A DNA stretch of 64,000 bases, from the NCBI GenBank assembly GCA_030533445.1, contig CM060080.1:23451377-23515376 (forward strand). Direction: 5' to 3'. The translations under genes were made by a program, and so were the position numbers. Origin of the DNA: Cyprinodon diabolis (taxonomy: Eukaryota > Chordata > Actinopteri > Cyprinodontiformes > Cyprinodontidae). Numbering within the stretch: the first letter of the stretch is position 1; every line of letters begins with the position of its first letter. The notes beneath the pieces are model-generated. The model saw only the letters and a program-made list of their open reading frames with translations, had not been told where the DNA came from and did not search any database. Below, piece by piece: positions 33,130-45,668 of the stretch.

Positions 33130-35714
33130 CAGACATGTTCACAAGTCATTTTTTGCAAGTCCAAGTCAAGTCTCAAGTCTTGAGAGCTCAAGTCCAAGTC
33201 AAGTCTCAAGTCTTGAGAAGGCCTGTCGCAATAATCAATTAATCGCACAAAAAATTCTAATCACTTGATTAATTAAAAAAAGTGCAATAATTTTCGTGCT
33301 TGCTTGTTTCTCCTTGTGTTTTCATCTCCGTCACTGAGACGGTATAGCTTAAAGGTCGCTATTATATCTATGGAATTATCATTATCTTGAACTGCTAAAT
33401 GAAAAATACAATTAAAAAAAGCACACACAAAAAATTTTTCCAGATAAATTTTGCATTTTTAGTTTTTTTTTCTTTCAAAAAAAACTATTTTCTTACATTA
33501 TTTACCTGACATTTGTGGTTACAACTTTTTCTAGTTTTAGCAGTAAATGTCTGCTCTTTTATTTTTAAGTGAAAATGAGGACTGTGGAAAAAAGACAATC
33601 ACAATCCTGCCTTTTATTAATACATATGAGGTTAGCAACTACAAGAGATAAAGAAAAACCCTAAACAAATAGCAGGACAATAACAATACTTTTATAAAAG
33701 AAAGATTGTGGCAATAACTTTTTGTAACTTAATGACTTGGCGGGCAGTATTTTCAATTCAATTCAGTTTATTTATTTAGTGCCAATTTGCAACATTATTC
33801 ACAACATATTTCTCCTCTACCACTGCCATGAAGCTTTTAAAGCGGGGCTTGTCGATCAAAGACAACGGGCGGTTGCATGAAAAATAAGGTCCTGAATTAT
33901 TGCCTTATGTCTGTGATGTCCCTGGCTGTACACCTGCACTGCACTGTGGCTGATAAAATTAGATGTGGTGGACCATGCATCATGTATTTTTTTCTAAAGA
34001 AGCTGCAGTTTGCTGCTCTTTTATTCCCGCCTTATGTAAAGTTTTTGTAGCCAAACGTTATTATGAACGGTGGCACCGAAACAGGGGGGGTAATCATCGC
34101 TTCCGTATCTGTATGGGTTGCATGCATGCATGCGCACGGGCATATATGTCACGTACTGTTGCGTCAGTGACGTCAGTGTGTTGCACAGGGAAAAATATGA
34201 TTTATGGTTTTCTTTCATTTAAATGTTAGTTTTATGCTTTGCATGTTTGGAGAGGAAGATATGATTTGTTTTTCTTTGTATTTTCTTCTTGAGCTTTGCA
34301 TGTTTTGATGTTTCTTTTTTATATGATTGTTTTCCTTTATTTTAGACTTTTGAATTTTTCCTGCATGTTGGGTTGTTTTGGTTTGTTTTTCCCTTGTGAC
34401 AATCCATGCGCACTGGACTGAAGTAGTTGTCTGAGGAGGCGGAGTGCATTAATTGTGCTGCGTAATTGCTGTGCTCAGGTGTGAGCAAGGGCTGATTAAA
34501 GCCGACATAAAAGGAGTCTGTAGGAAAGGAGAAGGAGAACGGAATCTGCAGGTGACGGAGACGGACGCGCTGCCGGGATCCGTGCGCCAGGAGGGTGCAC
34601 AGATGGCCCAGTAAGGAATATTAGGGCAGAGGAGGAACCTCGCCTGTAAGTAGCGCTCCCCCTCGCTTAAAGCATAAACAGGAATATATCTTCCAATGGG
34701 GTTTTGGCGCGTGGATGCTGGCGTTCTCCTTGCTTCTCTTTTTAGCTGGATCGGTCTGGAAAGGGGCGCCGCTGAGTCAGCTGTGGATCAGTCAGAGGGC
34801 GCGCTGCAGACAGATCGCCCGCACCACCCCAGGTTCACACTGACTCCGGTCTTACCGTTGCGGTGCGGTGGGTGCGGCGCCGCAGTGATTCCAAGTCATT
34901 AAAAAGACGTAAACCTCTCTCACCGGCTGCTGAGCTGTCCGGCTGCGGTTACCGAGACACTCCGGCGCTGCAGAAAATTCAGCAAGAAAGCTATCCTTGC
35001 GGCGTGCCGGAGCCCTCCGCAACAAGCTCTCGCAAATATCCTTATTTGGGCCGTGTTATTGCGTGAAGTTACGTGAACTCAAGTGAACTTCTGTTAAATC
35101 TCCGGACCTGTTGCCGGAGCCGCAGAGCCGCACCGCACCGTAGTCAAAAGGGCGGTGTGAGAGGGGGTGTGCGGGAGTTGCAGTCTCCGTCGTCTCGGTA
35201 ACCGCAACGGAGCCAGTGTGAGCAAGGGGCCAGAAGCAGCATAACAAGCGGAGCCCAACTTCCAGCCTCGGATTTTTAAGGAAAACTCTTGAATTTTAGG
35301 TTTTATCAGGAGAAGAAAAGGACTGTTTTATTATGCCACTTTTGCGGTGACTTTTTGTATAAATAAAACACTTGAACTTGAGTGCTTCACGGTTTGGGTC
35401 TTTGAGTTGTTTGCTCCCCCTTGTGTCAATGACTGAGTGTGGGGCCATACTGGCCACAAGTGCTACTTTTTTTTTTTTTTTAACCCCTTCTGTGTGCGGG
35501 TAAGACGAGCGGCGATCAGTCAAGTTAGTAAAACAAAAAACACTTGAATAAGTGTTTTTACACTGGAATAAAATATTGTTCACAAGTCGGAAATCACGAG
35601 TCTAAGTCGAGTCTGAAGTCCTTCAAATGCAAGTCTAAGTCGAGTCTGAAGTCATTAAATATGCGACTTAAGTGCGACTCGAGTACGAGTCACAAACTCG
35701 AGTCCCCATCTCTG
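33130..35714. mobile_element. hAT-type element inserted in helicase Walker A codons
   Basis: It starts CAGACATGTTCACAAGTC and ends GACTCGAGTCCCCATCTCTG. The 8-bp repeat GTCCTTCC flanks it at 33122-33129 and 35715-35722. Subterminal direct repeats of AAGTC (AAGTCCAAGTCAAGTCTC at left, TAAGTCGAGTCTGAAGTC at right) are typical of this hAT group. No transposase is seen. The interior is composite: a MITE with inverted GGTTCACACTGACTCCG-type ends at about 34832-35227, and a promoter-like stretch (ACATAAAAGG at about 34506). Confidence 0.85.
34832..35227. mobile_element. GC-rich MITE nested in hAT element
   Basis: Left GGTTCACACTGACTCCG and right CTCCGTTGCGG...CACTGGCTCCG-type sequences are inverted; internal arms GCGGTTACCGAGAC (about 34944) and GTCTCGGTAACCGC (about 35193) also pair. 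It encodes nothing known. Boundaries are approximate. Confidence 0.45.
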
Positions 35715-36189
35715 GTCCTTCCTACGGGATTCGGCAAAAGTTTAATTTATCAGCTGGCTCCCTTGGTCGCTAAGAAGCTGGGATACAATGAAAACCCATT
35801 GGTCATTGTTGTTTCTCCTTTGGTCGCACTCATGGAGGACCAAGTGAAAGAAGCAACTGAAATGGGCATCACGGCGATGCAACTCGGAGTGAACGACGAG
35901 GTGGATATAGCCAGCAGTCGTTGCCAGCTCCTTTTCGGAAGCCCGGAATCCTGGCTGCTGAACAACAAGTGGAGGGACATGCTAGGCTCCGATGTTTTTC
36001 AAGCCAACGTTATGGGTATCGTCGTGGACGAAGTTCATCTAACTTACAAATGGTAACAGATCATCTGACTGTCTGATTTAGTAAATAACTTGCAATGTCG
36101 TGATATTAATCCCATGTTGTAAACATAGTAGGTAACGTTGTACGTTCGCTAATTCAGACTTGGGACAATCTTACTGTTAGTGTGATTGT

Positions 36190-36560
36190 AGCGAAATAAG
36201 ATAAGATAATCTTTATTGATCTCACAATGGAGAAATTAACTTGTCCCATCGCCTTAATAGTCAAAAGTCAGAAGAAGGAGTTAAATACAGTAACACAGCT
36301 ATATACAAATCTATACAATCCTATGGATAAATAGGTTATAGCACATATGTTATTATACACTTTATACAGGATTATTGCTCAGGATTATTGTAGAGGTTAT
36401 AGCAACTTGTATAAATAGGTTATTGCACATATGTTATTATACACTTTATACATGATTATTGCACAGGCTTATTGCAGAGGTTATAGCAGGTTATAAATAG
36501 CTTGTTGCACATAAGTTATTACAGTTATTGTTTCAGCTATGGTGCATGGTTGCAGTAATT
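36190..36560 (+). repeat. Intronic repeat with 84-bp tandem duplication
   Basis: The AAGATAAGATAATCTTTATTGA start is typical of a common fish LINE tail. After it, an 84-bp unit containing GGTTATAGCACATATGTTAT occurs twice (36331 and 36415). It lies in the first intron of the helicase pseudogene. Confidence 0.6.
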
Positions 36561-38134
36561 GATATAATGGTTACAGTTATAAAGCAGCAAAGTATGATCA
36601 GGTAGCAGCAGGAATGATTGACCTTTATGTTGACAATATATTATTGCACATAGTTACTGCAAAACAGTTATTACAGTAATTGTAACAGTTACACAGTTAT
36701 ACGTATAATCCAGAGATTGAATTCACATGAGTTAAACATTATTGTACGTTAGTTATTGCACGTTACTTATTACGGTTAGAATAACTAGCTGTTAAAACAT
36801 TCTAATGTAGGTTCTTGTTTTTCCTATCAGGGGTCAGGCTGCTAAAGAGCAGACGCCATTTCGCGACAGCTTTGCCAAGTTGGGAGATCTTAGATCTTTA
36901 CTTAAAGCTGGTAAGTACAAAACAGTAGACTTACTGCATGTTCTGTCTTCGATGTTTTCTACACATAGTGTAATTCACCACTTTATTTGAAATCAGTTGC
37001 ATTACAGGAACCTCTCCACTTCATAACTTAATAACTGTTGTTAATGTTTGAAGAAAAAAAAGACGGCCCTCAGAACCAACAATTTATGGCACTTTTACCT
37101 TCAATTGATTGTTTGAAAAAGTTTTATGGGATGGTCTGAACTAAAATTGCACATTATACCTTTCTAAGGGTCTTAAATGTCATGTGTGACATGTGTTATC
37201 TTGTCATTACACGTGTTTACATTTGTATAGATTTTTCTGTAATTAAAAACTAAATAGTATTGGATTTATTACTCCTTGTCCTATTTTAACTACACGGGAG
37301 AGATCCCCTGCCAACAACAGTTTATTTTTTTTTGTTAATGTAACCCTGAGAAGACCCTGAGAAAAAGATTGAAAACCTGCTTATAGGCATGTTCCACAGC
37401 CAGACACTCCCTCAGAATAAGAACAAGTGCTGTCATCTCTGAGTGGACAGGGTAGCTGCCGAGTTGTGGTGGCAACAACAGCTCTTGGGATGAGCCTAAA
37501 TTTTCCCAATGTATCACACATTGTAATGTATGGGTTGCCAGATTATTTGGAAGCCATGGTTCAGCAGGTCGGGAGGGCAGGCAGAGGTGGGTGGCAGGCA
37601 CATGCGATTGTTTATGCTGTCAAACAGCATACAAAGCTTGACCCAGCAGTTAAGACGATACTTGAGACTGGAGTCACTAGTTGTCTGCGGAAAGCTTTGT
37701 ACTGCCATTTCGATGAACACACCACATCTGTTCATCCAGGACATCTGTGCTGCACTCACTGCCATTCTGTTTGTTCTTGTGACCCTGAAGGTTGTGGGGA
37801 GCCAATCCACACAGCCGGCACTGGTTTTGGAGATGAACTCATTGATGCGGTTTTAGAACAGTGCACACAGATATTTGACATGGACTTCATTATCCAAAAT
37901 CTCCCTACATTCAAACTGGAACATGCACAAGAGATACTTCAAATTATGCATGAGGTTTTTGATGACATCGAACAGAGTCAAACGAATTTGTTTGATGACA
38001 GTGTGGTTCAGGATGACCGTGTTCAGGTTGACATGGATTACAGTGGTTACTTTGATGACGAGGATGAGGATGAGATAGAATCATCACCAGGTAGCTTGGA
38101 ATCAGGCTTGTCAATGTTGAAGATCTCAGACTAG

Positions 38135-38522
38135 CTTCAAATTCAAGCTCAAACTTCTAAATCCAAGGTTCTGTTGTTGTGCAAAAACTTTTTTTTTTAC
38201 CTGTTGCATGTATGTTTTTGAATAAAATTTAAATTGTTTATACTTCTCTACTGATTGGTGATTTTTCTGCATTTAATAGACAAACAATAAGACATGTCAA
38301 TAAAGATTTTTAATATCTACACTTAATAGGTAATGTTTGAACATATACTCTGAACTTTGAACATACAACCAATAAGAAAACACACAAAAATAAAGGTTTC
38401 AAGAATGTGGATGCTACTATTATAAAGTATTATATTAAAAATCAATTATTTACATTGTCATATATGAAAACACTATTTACAAATTACCATCACCATTTTA
38501 CATTTCACATTTACTTTGCTAT
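38135..38522. other. Gap between convergent helicase and transposase genes
   Basis: AT-rich 3' flanks of the two convergent genes, with AATAAA at 38220 on + (helicase polyadenylation). No other feature. Confidence 0.6.
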
Positions 38523-39961
38523 TTAAATAGGCACATTTCGCCAGTCCATTATTTTGGACTTCATCCACCTCCATAACTCCTGGTAATTTAGCTTTGCCAA
38601 TAAGTTTCTCTGGAAATTTGGGAATGCATGATATTGCCTGCCTGGGTGATTTTTGAATAGTTGTGTCTCCCTGAAAACATTGACCAGTGTCAAAACGTCC
38701 TCCTGTTCTCGGGCCACATGATGAATGCCAGTCTGCCTTGTCAGCTCGAGCTCTGTGTCCGTTTTGTCCATTAGCTCCTTGACGATGCCAATGGACTTAC
38801 TGATTCTGGCTGATGATATTTCTGACATGTTTGGTCCCAAGCCTCTCATAAATGATTTGAGGAAATTGTTTAGATGTTCCAGGTGGAGGTCAAGTGGAAT
38901 ATTTTTCCCCTTTCTCCCTCTGCCATTCCAAAATCTGTTCCATGTCACACTGTGTGCCATGCGTGGGGACAGAGTGACATTTATCTGCAGTGTCAGAAGG
39001 AAGGTGCTATAGGCATACTGGCTGTGCCCGTACGCTTTGTAGAAAAGCAGGGCAACTTTGTACAGTCTCATCAGCCTTTCACCATCCCCTTCCCTCACTG
39101 CATCCTGCATGTCTAGCAGGAAGAACCCAAAGCCAAGTCTGGCTTCTGCGTGATGTTTTTGGTGGCCTTGTTTCGTCGGAATCCCATTTTCTGAAGAAGA
39201 GTCTGATGGAGACTCAAGACCATGCTTCTTCTTCTCATGTGTTTCCCTTGCCTTGGCGTATACATACATATTGCCACACCCGTCTGCACGACACGGAAAC
39301 TGCTGCCTCTGTTGTGTCGTAGCCTGCCTTTAAATTGCAGCTTCTGTCACCACCTGCCCAACCTTCTCATGCAGCCAGCTCCTCTTCCGTTGCGGCAATC
39401 CGTTGTTAACATCCAGCGGGACAAACCCATCAGGAATTTCTGTAAGCACAGAATAAAATGTTTAAGTCATGGTTATAATATTGGATACTAACTTTTATCA
39501 AAGTGTACAATTTTGAAAATTACAATTTACAGCAGTAACATATAGATACATGTATTGATGTGATAAATGCTAGTTCTAAACTATGAATGTGATGCCAAGT
39601 GGCAAGTTTACCTGTCACATCCTGCAACCCAAAGAGTTCCATTGCAGCAGCTAGGAAGAGTGCAGTGGTGTCCTTATGCACAAATTCCTTATAGGCATTG
39701 TAAGCTGCATGAGGACCTTGTTTAGCATTGCTGCACCTATGTAACCGAAATACATAGTTTAGTGAATGGTTGACATAGTTTTCTCAGTGTTATTCTTTCC
39801 ATCTCTCACAGACATTTACATTTATTAATGTAGCAGACACTTTCATCCAGTCATTTATTATGTCATTTATATGACAAGGGTAATGACTAAGGGCATTGAA
39901 CCCACAACTGTTTTGCATGCCGAACAGCTCCTTAATCTCTATGCTACCACTACTTCGCTCA

Positions 39962-40045
39962 CACACAGGCACACACTCACACACACACACGCACACACAC
40001 ACACACACGCTCACACACACATACGCGCTCACACACACGCACGCA
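39962..40045 (+). repeat. AC-rich microsatellite in transposase intron
   Basis: Interrupted run of CA dinucleotides (CACACACACGCACACACACA and similar). Confidence 0.9.
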
Positions 40046-42370
40046 TGCTCATATGTTAATGTGTTAAAAACAGTCTTTTGCACAGGTAGAATAAGAATAT
40101 TGTGCGTCAAGTGTGCTCTTTAGCACTAATGAAACTAACCAACTAACCATCAACTATCTTGAAATGCCTCAAATGCCCACCCACAGTTAATGAAAACATG
40201 CATCAAGTTGAAAACATACCATAAGGAGAACAGCTCTGCTGATTTCATGATAGCAGTACTGTGTTCCCCATCCCATAACAACCCAATTCATGAAATACCC
40301 AGACTGGATTTCTGTGAAAGAACTGTGGAAAGCATGGTCAACACAGAGCACTTATAATCAGTGTAGTTAACAACAATATTTTTTAGACTGTAAAGACAAG
40401 CATAATGTGATGACAAAGTGGACAGTTAAAACAACAGTAATAATTGTACAATGTATGTATTCATGGTATTGCAGATAGCAGACGTTGTACCTCAACTTCG
40501 TCATGTTGGCAAGGAGTGTGCCATGGTCTTTTGAGGATGCACCATCATAGAAAATCCGATGATAGATCTTAAATAACATTGAAGACTTGTGATTAACAAA
40601 GGTTAAACATAACTTCACACACAAGCTCTTCAAGTAATTTATCTCAAAATCATATAAAGTAGTGGTGTGATACTTTTATTTTATTACTAATCAATATCAT
40701 TCTATAGTTACTCACTTCAAAGAGGTTTCTGATTGCATGCCAGTCCTCAAACTTAAAGATGAGACCTTCCAGTCGGTCTTCCTTTGTAGCACCATCTGAG
40801 AAGGCCCACTGTATGTTTCTGCAGTTCCCCTCGGTCAGCCGGTCACCTCCGACTAATACATTTGACAATCCGTCGGGTCCCTTTGGCACATACCTAAATT
40901 GATTACACACAAACAGGGGAATAATAACGTACAATACAGCCCTTCTCCTGCCAAAGACTGACAGTGGAGCCTGATTTTATTCTTACTCTTTCTGAAGGTG
41001 GCGAAGTGTGTCCACCAAATCTGATGTTTTGTTTTCGTCCTCGAAGAGCAGGCCCAGAGGGTACTTTGAGAATTAAAAAAACAGATGAGATTGCAGTAAT
41101 GTTTGAGTTGAAAATTATGTGTATTTAGTTGTATTTTACAGATTTAACTCATTACTTACATCAGTGGAGCACTTAGCCATGTCCTCTGTATATTGATGTG
41201 GCATGTTGTGAACTACTAATGTCTTGAAGGGTTTAAAAACAGCCAGGTACTCGGTAAGGATGCGGCTTCCAAGAACAATGAACTCACATCGCATCTAGTC
41301 TTGGATTTCTGGTCCGGGGAGTGAGTTGCAGAGGTCGTACTGAAGGATGTCACAGTCCGGTCTGTCATTGCCTAGGTGATATGCTGAGATTCTATCTTGG
41401 ACTGCAATATGATGAATACAGTGTATAGATTTATTGCTGTGGTGGGTGGACTGATGATGTGCGCGCATGAAAAAGTCCAAATTGTCAAATATTATGGAAT
41501 ATGTTGGTGGAGGAGTGGGGTGGGTGATCGGAGAAGCCGAGGAGCTCAAGCCCAGCTCTGCTGCTTCAGAGTCACTTAAACTGTAGAAAGGTAGCGTAGC
41601 CATGTCATCTGCAGGAAAAGAAAAAAGTTTTTAAAAAAAACACTTATTATTATTACTAGTAGTAGTAGTAGCATTAATCAATACATAGACATAACATTCA
41701 AGACGACACAGAATTTGATGTGCTTGTTGTGTTTCTATATATTGGTCATTTGTCATCTCACCTGTCAAGGTCCATGTTAAGTGGCTCCTTCAGCTCACTT
41801 GTGCTTTGGTCTTCGCTGGTGTCCAACATCAATGTTTCCTTCCACTTCAGAGTTCAGGAAAACTTAATTCTGGACCTTTAACATTTTTAGAGACCCACCA
41901 CATAGGAGTGCCAACTCCTTCTGCTTCTCTACAGAATTTTGGTGAGTTGTTGTTATGGCCATTTTGCTCAGTCTTTCAAACACTGCTTTTTTCGCACCGC
42001 CATAATGTAGAATACTACCTAGGTAGTATGCAAAGGCTGACAGGCGTGCTTCTCTTCCTCTCAAAGCAATGGAAGCTGCTGCACAAGTTGCCGTTTTAGA
42101 GTGGTTGGTGACAGTTGTGAGAATTGAGAAGAGGAATGGTGAAAAACGTTTTAGGTCTGCCTCAAAGTTTGTAAATGAAAAGGCTTTCAGATCATCCAGA
42201 GATGACTTCCAAAGGATGAAACCGTTGTTTGGATTACAGACATGTTTGCATTTGTTGCTTATTAGCTCCAGGATGTGCACCTTTATTTCCTCAACTAGGT
42301 GTTTATGCTTCAACATTAACTTTGTGTCATTCTGCTGGTCTGGTGTCTGTGTCTCTCTCTTCTCTGCAGG

Positions 42371-45096
42371 GTGCAGGGTCCCTACGATTGCCCCATTGAC
42401 CTCCTTCCTGGGGCTCCCCTGCCGTCAGCTCGTCTTTATAAGTTGTCCCGTTCTGAACAGGGTGCTATGGAAAAATACGTTGCAGAATCACTCAAAGCGG
42501 GTATAATACGCCCTTCGTCCTCCCCGGTTGGGGCAGGATTTTTCTTTGTTGCTAAAAAGGATAAGTCACTACGTCCCTGTATAGATTATCGGGGCCTCAA
42601 CCAGATAACAGTTAAGAACAAATATTCATTACCCCTGTTGGCCTCAGCTTTTGAGACAGTTAGGGGCGCCACTGTCTTCACCAAACTCGACCTTCGCAAT
42701 GCCTACCATCTGGTCCGTATCCGTGAGGGGGATGAGTGGAAGACAGCCTTTAAGACTCCACTCGGCCACTTTGAGTACCTGGTCATGCCGTTCGGCCTTA
42801 CCAATGCACCAGCCATATTCCAAGCCCTTATTAATGATGTTCTCAGAGACTTCATCAACCACTTTGTTTTTGTTTATCTTGATGACATCCTTATTTTCTC
42901 TAAAGAACTCAGCCAACACCAGCAGCACTTTCGTCAGGTCCTCCAAAGACTCATGGAGAACCGCCTGTTTGTCAAGGCTGAGAAATGCGAGTTCCACCGA
43001 AAGTCCATCAGTTTCCTTGGTTTCATCTTCGAGGGTGGACAGGTGAAGACCGACCCAGCTAAGATCAAGGCTGTGGAGGACTGGCCTACACCAAGGTCCC
43101 GGAAGGACATCCAACGCTTCCTGGGGTTTGCTAACTTTTACCGTGTCTTTATTAAGAACTTCAGTGTTATTGCCTCACCCCTTTCTGCACTCACCTCCAC
43201 CAAACAGACTTTTTCCTGGACACCTGCTGCTGAAAAGGCCTTCCAATTCCTCAAGGGGAGGTTCTCTCAGGCCCCTATCCTCACATATCCCGACCCAAAG
43301 GCTCAGTTCACTCTGGAGGTTGACGCCTCGGACTCCGGAGCTGGGGCCGTTTTGTCACAAATGTCTACCTCTGATGGAAAGCTTCACCCTTGTGCCTTTT
43401 TTTCTAGGCGTTTTTCCCCTGCTGAGAGAAACTATGATGTGGGAGACCGTGAACTTCTAGCTATAAAGCTGGCTCTGGAGGAGTGGCGTCACTGGCTGGA
43501 GGGAACAGAGTTACCCATCATAATCTGGACAGATCATAAGAATCTTTCATACATCCAATCCGCAAAACGACTCAACCCCCGCCAAAGCCGCTGGGCATTG
43601 TTCTTCTCACGCTTCCATTTCACTATTACCTACCGCCCAGGTTCCAAGAACGTCAAGCCTGACGCACTATCCCGACAGTTCTCCACCACCTCAGAGTCCA
43701 TGGATCCTAAACCCATCATTCCCACGTCCTGTGTCGTTGGTGCCCTCACCTGGGAACTGGAGAGAAGGGTCAGACGGGCACAGGAGATCGAGCCAGACCC
43801 TGGAGGTGGTCCTCCCCGACGATTGTATGTACCATCTGCTGTACGCTCCCTAGTGCTCCGCTGGGGACACTCCAAGTTCTCTGGCCACCCGGGCTCCAGC
43901 CGCACCATCGCTCTTCTCAGACGATACTTCTGGTGGCCGTCTCTAAACAAGGACGTGTCCGAGTTTGTCTCGGCATGCTCCATCTGCGCGCACAACAAGG
44001 GGTCCTGCAGACCGCCTGCTGGTCTCCTCCAACCTCTGCCAACACCCAGTCGTCCTTGGTCTCACATCGCTCTGGATTTCATCACCGGGCTCCCCCCGTC
44101 CAGCCACAAAACTGTCATCCTCTCCATCATCGATAGGTTCTCCAAGGCTTGCCACCTGGTTGCTCTCACCAAACTTCCCTCTGCTCTCCAGACTGCCGGG
44201 TTATTGGTCAACCATGTGTTCAAACTCCATGGTCTCCCCAGTTCTCCCAGGTCTGGCGTGACTTCTGCCAATGCTTAGGGTCTAAGGTTTCTCTCTCTTC
44301 TGGTTTTCATCCCCAGTCCAATGGTCAGTGTGAGAGACTCAACCAGGAGGTTGAGAACACCCTTCGCTGCCTCTGCTCCCACAACCCCACCACCTGGTGT
44401 CGGCATCTCCCCTGGGTTGAATACTGTCACAATTCGCATATATCAGCTGCCACTGGATTGTCCCCTTTCGAGGCATCCCTAGGATACCAGCCCTCTCTTC
44501 TCCCCTCTTCATTCCCAGATTCAGCTCTTCCTTCCGTCAGGTCACACCTCAATCGATGCCGTAAAGTTTGGGATCAGACTAAGGCCGCCCTGGAGCGCAC
44601 GTCTGCCCAAAACAAGAGGTACGCTGATCGCAAGCGCCTATCGGCACCTACTTACACCCCTGGGCAGGAGGTGTGGCTATCTTCCAAAGACTTCCCTTTA
44701 AAGGCTTTGTCGAAGAAGCTGGGTCCTAAGTTTCTTGGCCCTTTCAAGATCGACCGCATCATCAGTCCCACAGCAGTCAGACTCAAGCTCCCAACTCATC
44801 TCCGTGTTCACCCTACCTTCCATGTTTCCCAGATTAAACCTGTATTTTCCAGTCCATTGTCCCCTCCTTCCAGGCCCCCTCCACCCGCCCGGATTATTGA
44901 TGGTCATCCCGCCTTCACAGTGGACCGTATTGTGGCGTCCAGGCCGCGTGGTCGCGGTCTTCAGTACCTGGTGGACTGGGCTGGTTACGGGCCGGAAGAA
45001 CGTTCCTGGGTTCCGCGCTCCTTCATTTTGGACCCGGACCTCATCTCTGCCTTTGAGGCATCATCTTCCGGACGGCCGCCAGGGGGCGTCCATTAG
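42371..45096 (+). pseudogene. Ty3/Gypsy pol: RT, RNase H, integrase, chromodomain (frameshifted)
   Basis: Frame one (42371-44278) contains the reverse transcriptase with the YLDD active site ([11 protein letters not shown]), RNase H ([15 protein letters not shown]) and the integrase H2C2 zinc region ([19 protein letters not shown], then CSICAHNKG). It then has the first catalytic Asp region ([11 protein letters not shown]). A small deletion near 44245 shifts the frame; the second frame (to 45096) has [11 protein letters not shown], the Glu-containing stretch [13 protein letters not shown], and a C-terminal chromodomain ([17 protein letters not shown]). The deletion removes the segment that normally carries the second catalytic Asp. 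A chromodomain at this place marks chromoviruses. Inactive. Confidence 0.9.
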
Positions 45097-45107
45097 AGGG
45101 GGGGTGC

Positions 45108-45668
45108 TGTCATTCTGCTGGTCTGGTGTCTGTGTCTCTCTCTTCTCTGCAGGGTGTGATGGGCAGGTGCAGCTCATCTCGGTTAATTTTGGAGCCTACT
45201 TAAGGAGCTGGGACCAGGAGGAGGGCGTCAGTTCTTTCTCGCTACCAGCGTGGTATATGACCGACCAGTTTCCTAGATTTGTGTTCAAACCTGATCTAAT
45301 CCTGTGTCTCTGTTTTTCCCTCCTAGCCACCAACCCAGCCAGTTTGCCGCAGCCCTCCTCCAGGAGCCCACCTGCCTGTCCACCCTCCTACAAACCATCA
45401 CCTGAGGAGTGCAGAGTCAGTTGCCCCTGGACCCTGGACACATCCTTCCTAGCTCAAGACAACCTCAAGCCCCGTGAGTTCAGCATTCTCCACCTTCCCT
45501 CCACCTCAGACCAGTTGTTCACCATCACCCATCTTTTCCCTAGGCTGTACCAGGAAGATCCTGCTAGACTCCATTTTCTGTTCCCTGTTTCAATAAACAT
45601 TTTCTTAAACTGATCTAACTGTCTCCGTGGTTGACCTGATTCAGAGTCGTTCTTCTCTCATCATGACA
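45108..45668 (+). repeat. 3' LTR of the Gypsy element
   Basis: 561 bp, TGTCAT...ATGACA with short inverted ends, AATAAA at 45591-45596. Its first 49 bp are identical with 42325-42373. Confidence 0.9.

Larger units (their letters stand above)
32983..38134 (+). pseudogene. RecQ-like SF2 helicase of Academ-type transposon
   Basis: ATP-dependent DNA helicase, presumably acting in transposition of its own element. Exon 1 runs 32983-33129 and continues at 35723-36052, because an hAT element sits in the Walker A codons. The resumed part has motif I (TGFGKS), Ia (VVSPLVALMEDQ) and a DEVH-type motif II (GIVVDEVHL). Exon 36831-36910 follows with correct splice sites. The exons carrying motifs III-IV are missing between 36911 and about 37360. 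The last exon (about 37362-38134) has motif V (VVATTALGMSLNFPNVSHIV), motif VI (VQQVGRAGRGG), a Cys-rich RecQ-like zinc region (HLCCTHCHSVCSC) and an acidic tail. A one-base deletion shifts the frame near 37427. With the insertion, the missing exon and the shift, it cannot be functional. Confidence 0.75.
42325..45668 (+). mobile_element. Chromodomain Ty3/Gypsy element, gag deleted, target duplication CTTTG
   Basis: The full 3' LTR is 45108-45668 (TGTCATTCTG ... ATGACA, 561 bp), preceded by a polypurine run AGAGGGGGGGG. At the left only the first 49 bp of the 5' LTR remain (42325-42373), joined straight to pol. The 5-bp repeat CTTTG flanks the whole at 42320-42324 and 45669-45673. The element interrupts an exon of the Academ-type transposase. 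The lost stretch includes the rest of the 5' LTR, primer-binding site, gag and probably protease. Confidence 0.9.

Noticed and set aside
34696..35066. Two open frames of 67-68 codons as a gene
   Set aside because: They overlap GC-rich inverted repeats of a MITE inside an hAT element and show no domain.
39871..40123. Thr/His-rich and Cys/Val-rich frames
   Set aside because: They are translations of the AC microsatellite.
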